9,478 bases of DNA from an uncultured Bacillota bacterium (GCA_937960725.1 CALGOY010000100.1:1-9478); one strand, 5' to 3'; shown: positions 1-6,576, counted from the first letter of the stretch. The notes: a model not told the origin generated them from the letters alone. Translations and numbers: made by a program.

Positions 1-1
1 A

Positions 2-1918
2 GCAGCAAAAAATATAGAAACTGTATTTATATACTACAACAAAGACGATTATATAGAGTTCTATAATTGTTATTTTAGTTCCGGCCATTTTACTTTTGAT
101 AACTGGAATAATATATTAAAATCCCATTCTATAAAAGATTTTGTCAGATTTCCCTCTAAAGATGGGAATATGAACATAGCTTTTATCTACTCTCCTTTTA
201 CAGAAGAGAAAAATATGCAGGATAAAGTGTTTGTCCTATTTAATATGTCTGAATTGCAGAAAATATTATTAAATAGCAAATGGGAAAGCAATGGAGCATT
301 TCTTGTATATAACTCAACTGGCTCCATTCTAGCATCAACTAATCCCCTTTATGATAATATCGATCTATCTCCTTATTTTCACATGGATGACTTTTTTTAT
401 ATGGAGCACGATGGTATCGAATATGTATGCAAAATTATGCAATCACCCTACACCAAATGTTATTATGCATCAATTACCCCTAAAACGCTGGCTGCCGAAT
501 CTGTATCTTATTTTAAAAAGTTGGCATTGTTTTTTGTACTTACAATTATTCCTATAGGCCTGATGATATCTTACCTATTCTCTCGACAGAATTATACTCC
601 CCTTAAAAAACTTATACAATGGATTGATGAAAAAGCAATCTACGACCCTGAAAGTTTTGAACTAGGAAATGAAATAAATATATTGGAGAAGGTGTTGCGT
701 TTAAGTTTCGAAGAGCAAGAAAAATTAATCGCGCAAATACATAACTGGAAAAATGAATTGATCATATCGTCTATGCGGGATTTGCTTTATGGAACCTATA
801 GTCAAGCTGATGCTATAGAGGAGATCTTTGAAAGAAATGAACTGACCCTTTTGTCTAATCAGTTTGCTGTAATTCTAATCAATATAGAAAGAAAATATAG
901 CGGCGCTGGAGATGCATCGTATTCTCAAGATCTGCTTGGCTTCATCATTACCAACGTATTCGAAGAGCTGGCCTCAAAAAAACATCAAGGTTTTGTAGTA
1001 GCTATTGATCCAAACCGCTATAGCTGCCTTGTTAATTTCTCCCCCGCCGATACATCCACAATGCAGCAAGATTTGCTGTCCATCGCGCGGGAGGGTAAAA
1101 ATTTCTTAGAAGAAAACTTCGGGATTTATTTCACCATAAGCCTAAGCACCATACATTCCGAGGTAGATGGAATCCATCAGGCTTTTCAAGAAGCTCTATA
1201 TGCTATGGAATATCGCTTGACTGTGGGCTCCAACCAGATAATCCCATATAAGGAAAAATCTCAATATGACTCTATATATACTTTTTCTTTTAAAACTGAT
1301 CACTCTATCAATTTATTTGTTAAAGAACCTAAAGATGATGTCCAAATTCAATCTTTTACCAGAAAGCTTTTTGAAAATGCAAATATTGACTCTAACACTT
1401 GTCCTACTGTAGCTAGGGATTTTATGTATGATGTAGCTGGAAGCCTATGCAAAGCTATCAACGACATGCTTCCAGAAAACATCCAATGGAAAGAGGGAAT
1501 ATATAATCGTTTAATCAATTGTGACACACTAAAACTATTCCAAGATAAATTAATCAACATTCTAAAAGAATACCAGGAATATCTGCAGGAAAAATCTTGC
1601 CTAGATTCCATTAGTGCTCAAGTGCGAAAATATATTGAGGAAAATTTCCACGACCCCAATCTTAGCGTTAATACCCTAGGGGATGAGTTCAACCTCTCTC
1701 CTTCCTACTTATCCAAAATATTTAAAGATGAAAATGGAATTAGCATACCGGATTATATCAACAAAATCCGCATCAATAACGCTAAAGAGCTGCTTAAAAA
1801 CACGAATAAAACTGTGCGGAAAATAGCTGAAGAAACAGGATTTTTAAGCAGCAGTGTATTTATACGGGTATTCAAAAAGATAGAAGGCATTACTTCCGGC
1901 GCCTATCGGAAACTGTAA
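2..1918 (+). CDS. Membrane-anchored AraC-family transcriptional regulator (5' end cut by window edge)
   Basis: The frame is open to the left window edge, so the gene starts upstream; 638 residues are visible. An internal ATG at 170 is not needed as a start, because coding sequence continues before it. The order seen is a sensor-like region (visible residues 1 to about 170), one hydrophobic membrane segment (about 172-194, LALFFVLTIIPIGLMISYLF), a long middle region, and a C-terminal AraC DNA-binding domain (about 536-638). The two helix-turn-helix units lie near 555-575 (SVNTLGDEFNLSPSYLSKIFK without its ends) and 605-627 (IAEETGFLSSSVFIRVFKK). Family knowledge: such Firmicutes proteins sense an extracellular ligand through the N-terminal domain and often control carbohydrate transport genes. 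The middle region may be a degenerate GGDEF-like domain as in YesN-type regulators; this is inference. The targets are not visible here. Class is confident, ligand unknown. Confidence 0.9.
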   Translation, partial: AAKNIETVFIYYNKDDYIEFYNCYFSSGHFTFDNWNNILKSHSIKDFVRFPSKDGNMNIAFIYSPFTEEKNMQDKVFVLFNMSELQKILLNSKWESNGAFLVYNSTGSILASTNPLYDNIDLSPYFHMDDFFYMEHDGIEYVCKIMQSPYTKCYYASITPKTLAAESVSYFKKLALFFVLTIIPIGLMISYLFSRQNYTPLKKLIQWIDEKAIYDPESFELGNEINILEKVLRLSFEEQEKLIAQIHNWKNELIISSMRDLLYGTYSQADAIEEIFERNELTLLSNQFAVILINIERKYSGAGDASYSQDLLGFIITNVFEELASKKHQGFVVAIDPNRYSCLVNFSPADTSTMQQDLLSIAREGKNFLEENFGIYFTISLSTIHSEVDGIHQAFQEALYAMEYRLTVGSNQIIPYKEKSQYDSIYTFSFKTDHSINLFVKEPKDDVQIQSFTRKLFENANIDSNTCPTVARDFMYDVAGSLCKAINDMLPENIQWKEGIYNRLINCDTLKLFQDKLINILKEYQEYLQEKSCLDSISAQVRKYIEENFHDPNLSVNTLGDEFNLSPSYLSKIFKDENGISIPDYINKIRINNAKELLKNTNKTVRKIAEETGFLSSSVFIRVFKKIEGITSGAYRKL

Positions 1919-1919
1919 G

Positions 1920-1949
1920 TTGACAAACTTGCTTTTCATAGCTTAATAT
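1920..1949 (+). promoter_or_regulatory. Probable sigma-A promoter of the TSCPD gene
   Basis: A perfect -35 hexamer TTGACA (1920-1925) begins two bases after the stop codon of the AraC gene. A -10-like TAATAT (1944-1949, 4 of 6 matches) follows after an 18-bp spacer; TTAATA one base earlier would give 17 bp. The position is right for the gene starting at 1994. It suggests the small gene is transcribed on its own and not only by read-through from the AraC gene. Confidence 0.55.
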
Positions 1950-1970
1950 ATTTAAATATAAAATATATTA
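1944..1970. repeat. AT-only inverted repeat overlapping the -10
   Basis: Arms TAATATATTT (1944-1953) and AAATATATTA (1961-1970) are exact reverse complements around a 7-nt spacer. The repeat covers the -10 region of the promoter above and the probable transcription start, so it could be an operator. AT-only sequence forms such repeats easily by chance, and it lacks a T-tract, so it is not a good terminator for the AraC gene. Confidence 0.45.
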
Positions 1971-1993
1971 GGATGCAAGGAGAGTAGCTAAAT

Positions 1994-2248
1994 ATGTTTG
2001 AATACAAGACTAAAGGGGTTTGCTCAAAGAAGATAAGTTATGAAATAAAAGATGGAGCTATCCATAATGTTGTATTTACCGACGGCTGCAATGGAAACCT
2101 ACAGGGGCTTAGCAGGCTCCTAGAAGGCATGAAGCCTGAAGAGGCGATTAAGCGGCTAAAAGGCATCAGCTGTGGGAAAAAAGGCACTTCTTGCCCAGAT
2201 CAGTTTGCAAGAGCTTTGGAGGAAACAATAAAAAGCCAAAAGATGTAG
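1994..2248 (+). CDS. Small TSCPD domain-containing protein (TIGR03905 type)
   Basis: An 84-residue soluble protein. It matches the short stand-alone TSCPD family: a beta-rich N-terminus, the central GCNGNLQGLSRLLEGM segment, and the C-terminal SCGKKGTSCPDQFARAL segment that gives the domain its name. Conserved cysteines at C10, C33, C56 and C63 suggest a metal or redox role. Family knowledge: related TSCPD domains form the C-terminus of B12-dependent ribonucleotide reductase (NrdJ), but the function of the stand-alone proteins is not established and none is assigned here. The start is supported by AAGGAG at 1977-1982, 11 nt before the ATG. The gene has its own probable promoter, and its stop codon lies in the loop of the downstream terminator hairpin. 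Confidence 0.85.
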   Translation: MFEYKTKGVCSKKISYEIKDGAIHNVVFTDGCNGNLQGLSRLLEGMKPEEAIKRLKGISCGKKGTSCPDQFARALEETIKSQKM

Positions 2249-2263
2249 TTCTTTTGGCTTTTT
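2230..2263. terminator. Bidirectional intrinsic terminator
   Basis: A perfect 14-bp stem, AAAAAGCCAAAAGA (2230-2243) with TCTTTTGGCTTTTT (2250-2263), closes a 6-nt loop. On the + strand it ends in TTTTT after GGC; read on the - strand it also ends in TTTTT. It lies between the convergent TSCPD and DUF2249 genes (DUF2249 stop at 2272-2274) and serves both. The stop codon of the TSCPD gene (2246-2248) is inside the loop. Confidence 0.9.
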
Positions 2264-2271
2264 ATATTAAT

Positions 2272-2514
2272 TTATAAGGTTATCCTCTTTGATATAGCCA
2301 CCCTCCATAGCTCAGGCCCTTCCTCTAGATATTTCCACTCGAATTCCCCTGATCTACTATGTTTTAATTCGTGATAAAGGGGCTCGGGATCGTGGTCGTT
2401 AATAAGTACCATGCTTTCACCTGGGAGCAAATCATCAAAAGCCTTCAAAATAGTTGAACGCTTATCCTTTGGCTCATACTTCCGTGCATCAACTTCTACA
2501 GCAAATTTGTCCAT
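2272..2514 (-). CDS. DUF2249 domain protein, last gene of the hyd operon
   Basis: An 80-residue protein that is essentially one DUF2249 domain: N-terminal VEVDAR, then the core LLPGESMVLINDHDPEPLYHEL and the C-terminal FEWKYLEEGPELWRVAISK. The invariant-looking NDHDP motif is intact (about residues 39-43). Family knowledge: DUF2249 proteins occur in anaerobes and denitrifiers, often near or fused to hemerythrin-like or iron-sulfur-repair proteins; their biochemical role is unknown. I chose the ATG at 2514. The longer frame from a GTG at 2532 would translate through the GGAGGAG ribosome binding site. The gene follows hydE by 72 nt on the same strand, with no terminator between, so cotranscription with the hydrogenase maturases is likely, but a separate promoter cannot be excluded. 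Confidence 0.85.
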   Translation of the reverse strand: MDKFAVEVDARKYEPKDKRSTILKAFDDLLPGESMVLINDHDPEPLYHELKHSRSGEFEWKYLEEGPELWRVAISKRITL

Positions 2515-2523
2515 ATATTTATT

Positions 2524-2530
2524 CTCCTCC
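2524..2530 (-). promoter_or_regulatory. Ribosome binding site deciding the DUF2249 start
   Basis: GGAGGAG on the - strand sits 9 nt upstream of the ATG at 2514, an ideal position. It overlaps codons 2-3 of the alternative GTG start at 2532, which has no good site of its own, so the ATG is preferred. Confidence 0.8.
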
Positions 2531-2531
2531 A

Positions 2532-2552
2532 CTATTAGATTTAATCTAATAG
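2532..2552. repeat. 9-3-9 inverted repeat just upstream of the DUF2249 ribosome binding site
   Basis: Arms CTATTAGAT and ATCTAATAG are exact reverse complements around TTA. The repeat ends one base before the GGAGGAG site. It could be a repressor operator for a promoter inside the hydE-DUF2249 gap, or an mRNA hairpin that limits access to the ribosome binding site or blocks 3' decay of the upstream message. No clear -35/-10 pair was found next to it. Confidence 0.55.
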
Positions 2553-2586
2553 CTATTATTTGCCTTTAGGCTGCTTATTATCCCGG

Positions 2587-3633
2587 TTATATTTTACAAT
2601 GATCCCCTCGCCCCATATCTACATCCATGCCTATAGAGCGGATTCGCCGCTCGATGCAGTACCTGCATTCGGCTGCTTCATCTCCAGTACAGATTTTGTC
2701 AGGATAAAGCTCGTATTTAGCCCTAACTACGGTAGGGGATAAATTGGGCATCACCACATTGGCGCCTGCCAGAAGGGCCCGCTCCCTTCCGGTGGGATGC
2801 AGGGTGCCCATGGCGGTAGTAGCGGGAAGCAAGCAGTCTGGCACCATCAGCCTGGTGAGGGCCAGCATAACCAGGGTATCCTCTACTGTTCCCCCTTTTG
2901 CATCTTTAAGGGGCGTCTCGTGGTGTGGAATGAATGGACCTATACCTATCATGTGGGGATTAAGTTCTTTTAAGAATAATAAATCCTCTACCAGATCCTC
3001 CTTAGTTTGCCCCGGCAGCCCCACCATAAACCCAGCGCCTACCTGATAGCCGATCTTTTTAAGCGCTAGCAGGCAGTTTCTACGGCTGTCAAAGCTTCCT
3101 CCTGGATGAAGCTTTTCATATAAGGCTCTAGAAGCCGTTTCATGGCGCAGTAGATACCGTTCTGCCCCTGCTTCGAAAAAAGCCCGGTACTCTTCTTCAC
3201 TTCTCTCCCCTATAGATAGGGTAACTGCCGCATCTGGAAACAGCCTTTTAATTTCTTTAATGATATCTATCAATTTATCCGCTGTGTACCAGGGATCTTC
3301 CCCACTCTGCAAGACAAAAGTTCTATATCCTAAGGCATAGCCTTCCCTGCAGCAGTCCAATATCTGCTCAGAAGTGAGCCGATATCGCTCTGCTTTTTTA
3401 TTCCCTGACCGAATGCCGCAATACATACAGTTCATACGGCATACGTTGGAAAATTCAATAAGCCCCCGCATATAAACTTTATTCCCATAGTAGCGATCCC
3501 TAGTTTTCCGGGCATATTCAAAAAGCTTTTCTGTATGATCATCATCTAAATTTTCCAATATATAAAGGAGTTCCTCCCTGGAAAGCTCGTTGTTTTTATA
3601 TAGTTTATCCAGCAGAAAGTCAATGGTATTCAC
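2587..3633 (-). CDS. hydE: [FeFe]-hydrogenase H-cluster radical SAM maturase HydE
   Basis: A 348-residue cytoplasmic radical-SAM enzyme, the same length as characterised HydE. The catalytic [4Fe-4S] motif CX3CX2C is at C65, C69 and C72 (CRMNCMYC). A second cluster motif CX7CX2C, found in some HydE proteins, is intact at C315, C323 and C326. Family knowledge: HydE acts with HydG and HydF to build the 2Fe subcluster of the H-cluster and is implicated in making the bridging dithiomethylamine ligand or processing the iron synthon. The start is GTG at 3633, supported by AGGAGG (3640-3645) 6 nt upstream; a nearby ATG is out of frame and meets a stop at once. Only 12 nt separate it from the hydG stop, so translation is probably coupled. 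The related PylB and BioB families are less likely given the neighbours and the C-terminal cysteines. Confidence 0.95.
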   Translation of the reverse strand: MNTIDFLLDKLYKNNELSREELLYILENLDDDHTEKLFEYARKTRDRYYGNKVYMRGLIEFSNVCRMNCMYCGIRSGNKKAERYRLTSEQILDCCREGYALGYRTFVLQSGEDPWYTADKLIDIIKEIKRLFPDAAVTLSIGERSEEEYRAFFEAGAERYLLRHETASRALYEKLHPGGSFDSRRNCLLALKKIGYQVGAGFMVGLPGQTKEDLVEDLLFLKELNPHMIGIGPFIPHHETPLKDAKGGTVEDTLVMLALTRLMVPDCLLPATTAMGTLHPTGRERALLAGANVVMPNLSPTVVRAKYELYPDKICTGDEAAECRYCIERRIRSIGMDVDMGRGDHCKI

Positions 3634-3645
3634 AGCATACCTCCT

Positions 3646-5049
3646 CTAGAAATATAAGTCCCTTTCCCCATTTTCAATTCGCTTTAGCCTTTCGATAGTC
3701 TCCCGACGCATGGCCTCATCGGGGATATTAGCCAAATTCTCCTCAATGGTTCTATTGCCAAGCTCTTTTAGCTCTTCGTCGGCATAATCCTCTAAATATT
3801 CCTTAAAGGTCAACATAGCATTGGGATAGCATAGGTTGTGGATCTGTCCGCTTTTAGCAAACTGCATAAACCGGTCCCCGGTCCTGCCCATTCGGTAGCA
3901 GGCCGTGCAGTAGCTGGGCAGATATCCTTGGCTGCACAATGTTTTCAAAACCTCAGCAGGAGTTCGATTATCCGCCAGCTCAAACTGTGGGTCATGTTCG
4001 CCACTTTGGCTCTGTTCATAGCCTCCTACGTCTGTGCTGGAACCGGCGCTAATCTGGGAAACTCCTAAATTGATTACCTCTTCCCTAAACTCGGGAGCCT
4101 CCCGGGTTGAAAGTATTATTCCCGTATATGGAACCGCCAGCCTCAATATAGCAACAATCCTCTTAAAATCGTGATCTGAAACTAAATAAGGATATTCTTC
4201 CAAAGTAACTCCTTTTGCAGGCCTCAATCTCGGCACAGAAATAGTATGGGGGCCTACTCCAAACTTCTCCTCTAGATGCTGGGCATGGAGCAATAGTCCC
4301 AATACCTCGTATTTATAGTCATAAAGTCCGAACAACACCCCAAGGCCCACGTCATCAATTCCGCCCTCCATGGCCCTGTCCATGGCAGTGGTATGATAAT
4401 CGTAATCCCTTTTGGGCCCAGCAGGATGATATTTACTATAGCTATCCCGATGGTAGGTCTCTTGAAACAATACATAAGTGCCTATTCCTGCTTCTTTTAA
4501 TTTCCTGTAGTTATCCACAGTTGTAGCAGCAATATTAACATTGATTCTTCGGATATTGCTATTTCCTACCCTGGTATTATAGATTACATCCATAGCGTGT
4601 ACAATATAATCGATAGGGCAATTCTTATCGTCTTCCCCGGCCTCCAGAGCAATCCGCTTATGCCCTAGGTTTAGTATAATCTCCACTTCCCTGCGAATCT
4701 CGTCATCGGTCAGCCTTCGTCTTTCAATTTTATTAGTGCATTTATATCCACAATATTTACATCTATTTACACAATAATTAGAAACGTAAAGGGGCGCAAA
4801 CATTACAATTCGCTTGCCATATATAGCCTCCTTAACCTCTTTAGCTGCCTTAAACAGCTTTTCCTCCAGCTCTGGAGTATCTACCTGAAGCAGCGCTGCA
4901 GTCTCCTCTATAGTTAAACCCTTAGCCTGCCTACCCTTTTCAATGATTTCCTCTACCTCAGCAATGGTCTTTTTCTTCCCGGCTTCCAATGCGTTAAAAA
5001 TAAGCTCATCGTCTATAAAATCCGCTTTTAACCTTTCTTCTGTCATCAT
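3646..5049 (-). CDS. hydG: [FeFe]-hydrogenase H-cluster radical SAM maturase HydG (tyrosine lyase)
   Basis: A 467-residue cytoplasmic radical-SAM enzyme related to ThiH. The SAM-cluster motif CX3CX2C is at C93, C97 and C100 (CVNRCKYC). The C-terminal CX2CX22C motif at C381, C384 and C407 is the signature that separates HydG from ThiH and binds the auxiliary cluster. Family knowledge: HydG cleaves tyrosine to p-cresol and dehydroglycine, from which CO and cyanide are made and delivered as an Fe(CO)2(CN) synthon for the H-cluster. All key residues are present, so it should be active. Two ATG codons in tandem begin the gene after a GAGGGGG site; either could be used (467 or 466 residues). It lies 47 nt after hydF and 12 nt before hydE in the same operon. 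Confidence 0.96.
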   Translation of the reverse strand: MMTEERLKADFIDDELIFNALEAGKKKTIAEVEEIIEKGRQAKGLTIEETAALLQVDTPELEEKLFKAAKEVKEAIYGKRIVMFAPLYVSNYCVNRCKYCGYKCTNKIERRRLTDDEIRREVEIILNLGHKRIALEAGEDDKNCPIDYIVHAMDVIYNTRVGNSNIRRINVNIAATTVDNYRKLKEAGIGTYVLFQETYHRDSYSKYHPAGPKRDYDYHTTAMDRAMEGGIDDVGLGVLFGLYDYKYEVLGLLLHAQHLEEKFGVGPHTISVPRLRPAKGVTLEEYPYLVSDHDFKRIVAILRLAVPYTGIILSTREAPEFREEVINLGVSQISAGSSTDVGGYEQSQSGEHDPQFELADNRTPAEVLKTLCSQGYLPSYCTACYRMGRTGDRFMQFAKSGQIHNLCYPNAMLTFKEYLEDYADEELKELGNRTIEENLANIPDEAMRRETIERLKRIENGERDLYF

Positions 5050-5096
5050 CTATTTCCCCCTCAATGTTTTCTTTTAAGTCTTAATTACAAATTTAA

Positions 5097-6308
5097 TCAT
5101 ATTTCTATAAAAGGCCTGATAGCCCTATCCAAAATCCCTTGCACATAGGCAATAAACACGCCATAGTTTACAATGGGAACCCCAGCCTCTACAGCCTGCT
5201 CTATCCTATGGACCATAGCCTTTCTATTGAGCATACACCCTCCACAGTGAATTACCAGAGAAAACTCGTCTAAGTTCTCCGGAAACTGCATCCCGCTGGT
5301 AAAGCTAAGGTCCAGTTTCTTTCCAGTCTTATCCCGAAGCCAGTTAGGAATTTTAACCCTTGCTATATCATCCTCTTGCCTGTGGTGAGTGCAGGCCTCT
5401 GCAATCAGCACCTTATCCCCATCCTCAAGCTTATCAACCGCCCTAGCCCCTCGGACTAGCTCCTCCAAATCCCCCTTGTAGCGGGCAAACAAAATAGAAA
5501 AGGAAGTCAATGGAATATCATCCGGAACATCAGCAGCTACTTTATGAAATACCTGGGAATCGGTAATAACTAGCCGCGGCTTAAGCTTCAAGCCTTCCAA
5601 AACCCTCTTTAGCTCCTTATCCTGAGCAACCACTGCTATGCCTCCGCCATCCAGTATATCCCTGATAGTCTGTTGTTGAGGAAGAATAAGTCTTCCTTTT
5701 GGAGCCCCCTTATCTATGGGCGTCATCAGTATTACAAAATCCCCTGGGGAGATTAAATCCCTAACAATTACATCCCCCTCTTCTTCCTTAGGGGCAGCTT
5801 TGATAATAGCTTCTTTGAGAAGCTCTATCCCCTCTCCCGTGGTTGAAGATACCGCCACGAAAGGAATTTTATATTTAATCCCATACTCTTTGACAATTTG
5901 AAAACGATTCAAAAGTTTATCTAATTTATTTATAACTCCTACAACAGGAAGCTTTTTCTCTTTAAGCCGGCTTAACATCTGCTCTTCAAACTCCCCTGCT
6001 CCCAGTTCTCCATCGACTACTAACACAGCTACATCGGTCCTGTTTAGCACATCTAAAGTTTTCTTCTTCCTAAGCTCGCCTAAATCCCCTTCATCATCCA
6101 ATCCCGCAGTATCTATAAGAACTACTGGTCCTAAAGGCGATAGCTCCATAGATTTGTATACCGGATCTGTTGTCGTCCCTTTAATCGGGGAGACTACGGC
6201 TATTTCCTGCCCCGTTAATGCATTTATAAGGCTTGATTTTCCTGCATTTCGCCTACCTAGAATTGCAATGTGTAAGCGCTCCGAGCGCGGTGTATTGCTA
6301 AGTCCCAT
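5097..6308 (-). CDS. hydF: [FeFe]-hydrogenase H-cluster maturation GTPase HydF
   Basis: A 403-residue cytoplasmic protein of full family length. The N-terminal GTPase domain shows Walker A GRRNAGKSS (18-26), the GTTTDP switch (44-49), DTAG (66-69), NKLD (127-130) and SSTTGEG (154-160). The C-terminal cluster-binding domain has the CxH...HCxxC motif: C306 and H308, then H354, C355 and C358. Family knowledge: HydF is the scaffold that receives the 2Fe precursor assembled by HydE and HydG and transfers it to apo-HydA; GTP hydrolysis controls partner interactions. It is the first gene of the operon. The ATG at 6308 is preceded by AAAGGGGG at a 9-nt spacing; an overlapping ATG four bases upstream is out of frame. 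Expression depends on passing the leader terminator at 6364-6398. Confidence 0.96.
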   Translation of the reverse strand: MGLSNTPRSERLHIAILGRRNAGKSSLINALTGQEIAVVSPIKGTTTDPVYKSMELSPLGPVVLIDTAGLDDEGDLGELRKKKTLDVLNRTDVAVLVVDGELGAGEFEEQMLSRLKEKKLPVVGVINKLDKLLNRFQIVKEYGIKYKIPFVAVSSTTGEGIELLKEAIIKAAPKEEEGDVIVRDLISPGDFVILMTPIDKGAPKGRLILPQQQTIRDILDGGGIAVVAQDKELKRVLEGLKLKPRLVITDSQVFHKVAADVPDDIPLTSFSILFARYKGDLEELVRGARAVDKLEDGDKVLIAEACTHHRQEDDIARVKIPNWLRDKTGKKLDLSFTSGMQFPENLDEFSLVIHCGGCMLNRKAMVHRIEQAVEAGVPIVNYGVFIAYVQGILDRAIRPFIEI

Positions 6309-6363
6309 ACATTACTGCCCCCTTTCGTATGTAAACAACCCCATACAACTTGCTTTAAAAACT

Positions 6364-6398
6364 AAAAATGCCCTTTCCCGACAGAGCGGAAAAGGGCA
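6364..6398 (-). terminator. Intrinsic terminator inside the hydF leader
   Basis: Read on the - strand, TGCCCTTTTCCG (6398-6387) pairs with CGGGAAAGGGCA (6380-6369). This gives a 12-bp stem with one G-U pair, a 6-nt loop, and then TTTTT (6368-6364). It lies about 115-150 nt downstream of the predicted start and 55 nt before hydF. It is therefore placed to terminate the transcript before the operon, which suggests attenuation or a separate short RNA. Confidence 0.85.
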
Positions 6399-6514
6399 CA
6401 GAATCGCCTTAGGCAAAAGTAACCTTATTTGATTAACTGCACATCCGTTTCCTCTCTCTCAGGAAAGCATTCCCTCGAGGTTAGAAACCTATTAAGTTTA
6501 CATAGTTCATCTTT
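6399..6514 (-). ncRNA. Candidate cis-regulatory leader (riboswitch or attenuator) of the hyd operon
   Basis: The transcript from the promoter at 6521-6549 should begin near 6514 and run about 115 nt before the leader terminator. Pairings visible by eye are: hairpin AGGUU/AACCU (6490-6486 with 6482-6478); competing helix UAACCU/AGGUUA (6483-6478 with 6425-6420); and hairpin UUUCCU/AGGAAA (6466-6461 with 6453-6448). The segment 6457-6448 can instead pair with the 5' arm and loop of the terminator (6392-6383; 9 bp, one mismatch), a possible antiterminator. I do not recognise a known riboswitch class. No folding calculation was possible, and short helices arise by chance, so the element could also be a Rex-controlled small RNA with partial read-through. 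Confidence 0.5.
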
Positions 6515-6530
6515 GTTAATATTATAACAA
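6513..6530. promoter_or_regulatory. Probable Rex operator
   Basis: TTGTTAATATTATAACAA matches the Rex consensus TTGTTAA-N4-TTAACAA at 13 of 14 defined positions; the first base of the right half-site is A instead of T. One more pair (T6512/A6531) extends the symmetry. The site covers the -10 hexamer and the start region of the hyd promoter, the classic position for repression. Family knowledge: Rex is a redox-sensing repressor released by a high NADH/NAD+ ratio and controls hydrogenase and fermentation genes in Clostridia. The rex gene is not in the window. Confidence 0.75.
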
Positions 6531-6549
6531 ACTTTGTTTTTTAAATCAA
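6521..6549 (-). promoter_or_regulatory. Promoter of the hydF-hydG-hydE operon
   Basis: On the - strand, -35 TTGATT (6549-6544, 4 of 6 matches) and a perfect -10 TATAAT (6526-6521) are separated by 17 bp. This predicts a start near 6514 and a leader of about 205 nt before hydF. It is the strongest sigma-A-like promoter on this strand in the window. Confidence 0.8.
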
Positions 6550-6550
6550 C

Positions 6551-6576
6551 AAAAAGCTAAATTATTTTTATTTAGC
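6551..6576 (-). terminator. Intrinsic terminator of the copper cluster (end of csoR)
   Basis: On the - strand GCTAAAT (6576-6570) pairs with ATTTAGC (6562-6556) across a 7-nt A-rich loop and is followed by TTTTT (6555-6551). The stem contains the last codons of csoR, and the stop codon TAA (6570-6568) lies at the stem-loop junction. The T-tract ends 2 bp before the hyd -35 hexamer. Confidence 0.7.

Noticed and set aside
2515..2532. GTG start giving an 86-residue DUF2249 protein
   Set aside because: The extension would translate through the GGAGGAG ribosome binding site; the ATG at 2514 has ideal spacing and starts at the domain boundary.
2532..2552. Fur, PerR, FNR or Rex site upstream of DUF2249
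   Set aside because: The palindrome does not contain TGATAAT-type, TTGAT-N4-ATCAA or TTGTTAA half-sites, so no known regulator is assigned.
6481..6510. Nine-codon leader peptide MNYVNLIGF in the hyd leader
   Set aside because: It has no ribosome binding site, starts almost at the predicted transcript end, and shows no run of one amino acid as classical attenuation peptides do.
6399..6514. Assignment of the hyd leader to a known riboswitch class
   Set aside because: The segment UCCUGAGAGAG looks superficially like the TPP GCUGAGA element, but the other TPP core sequences are missing; no other class signature could be matched.
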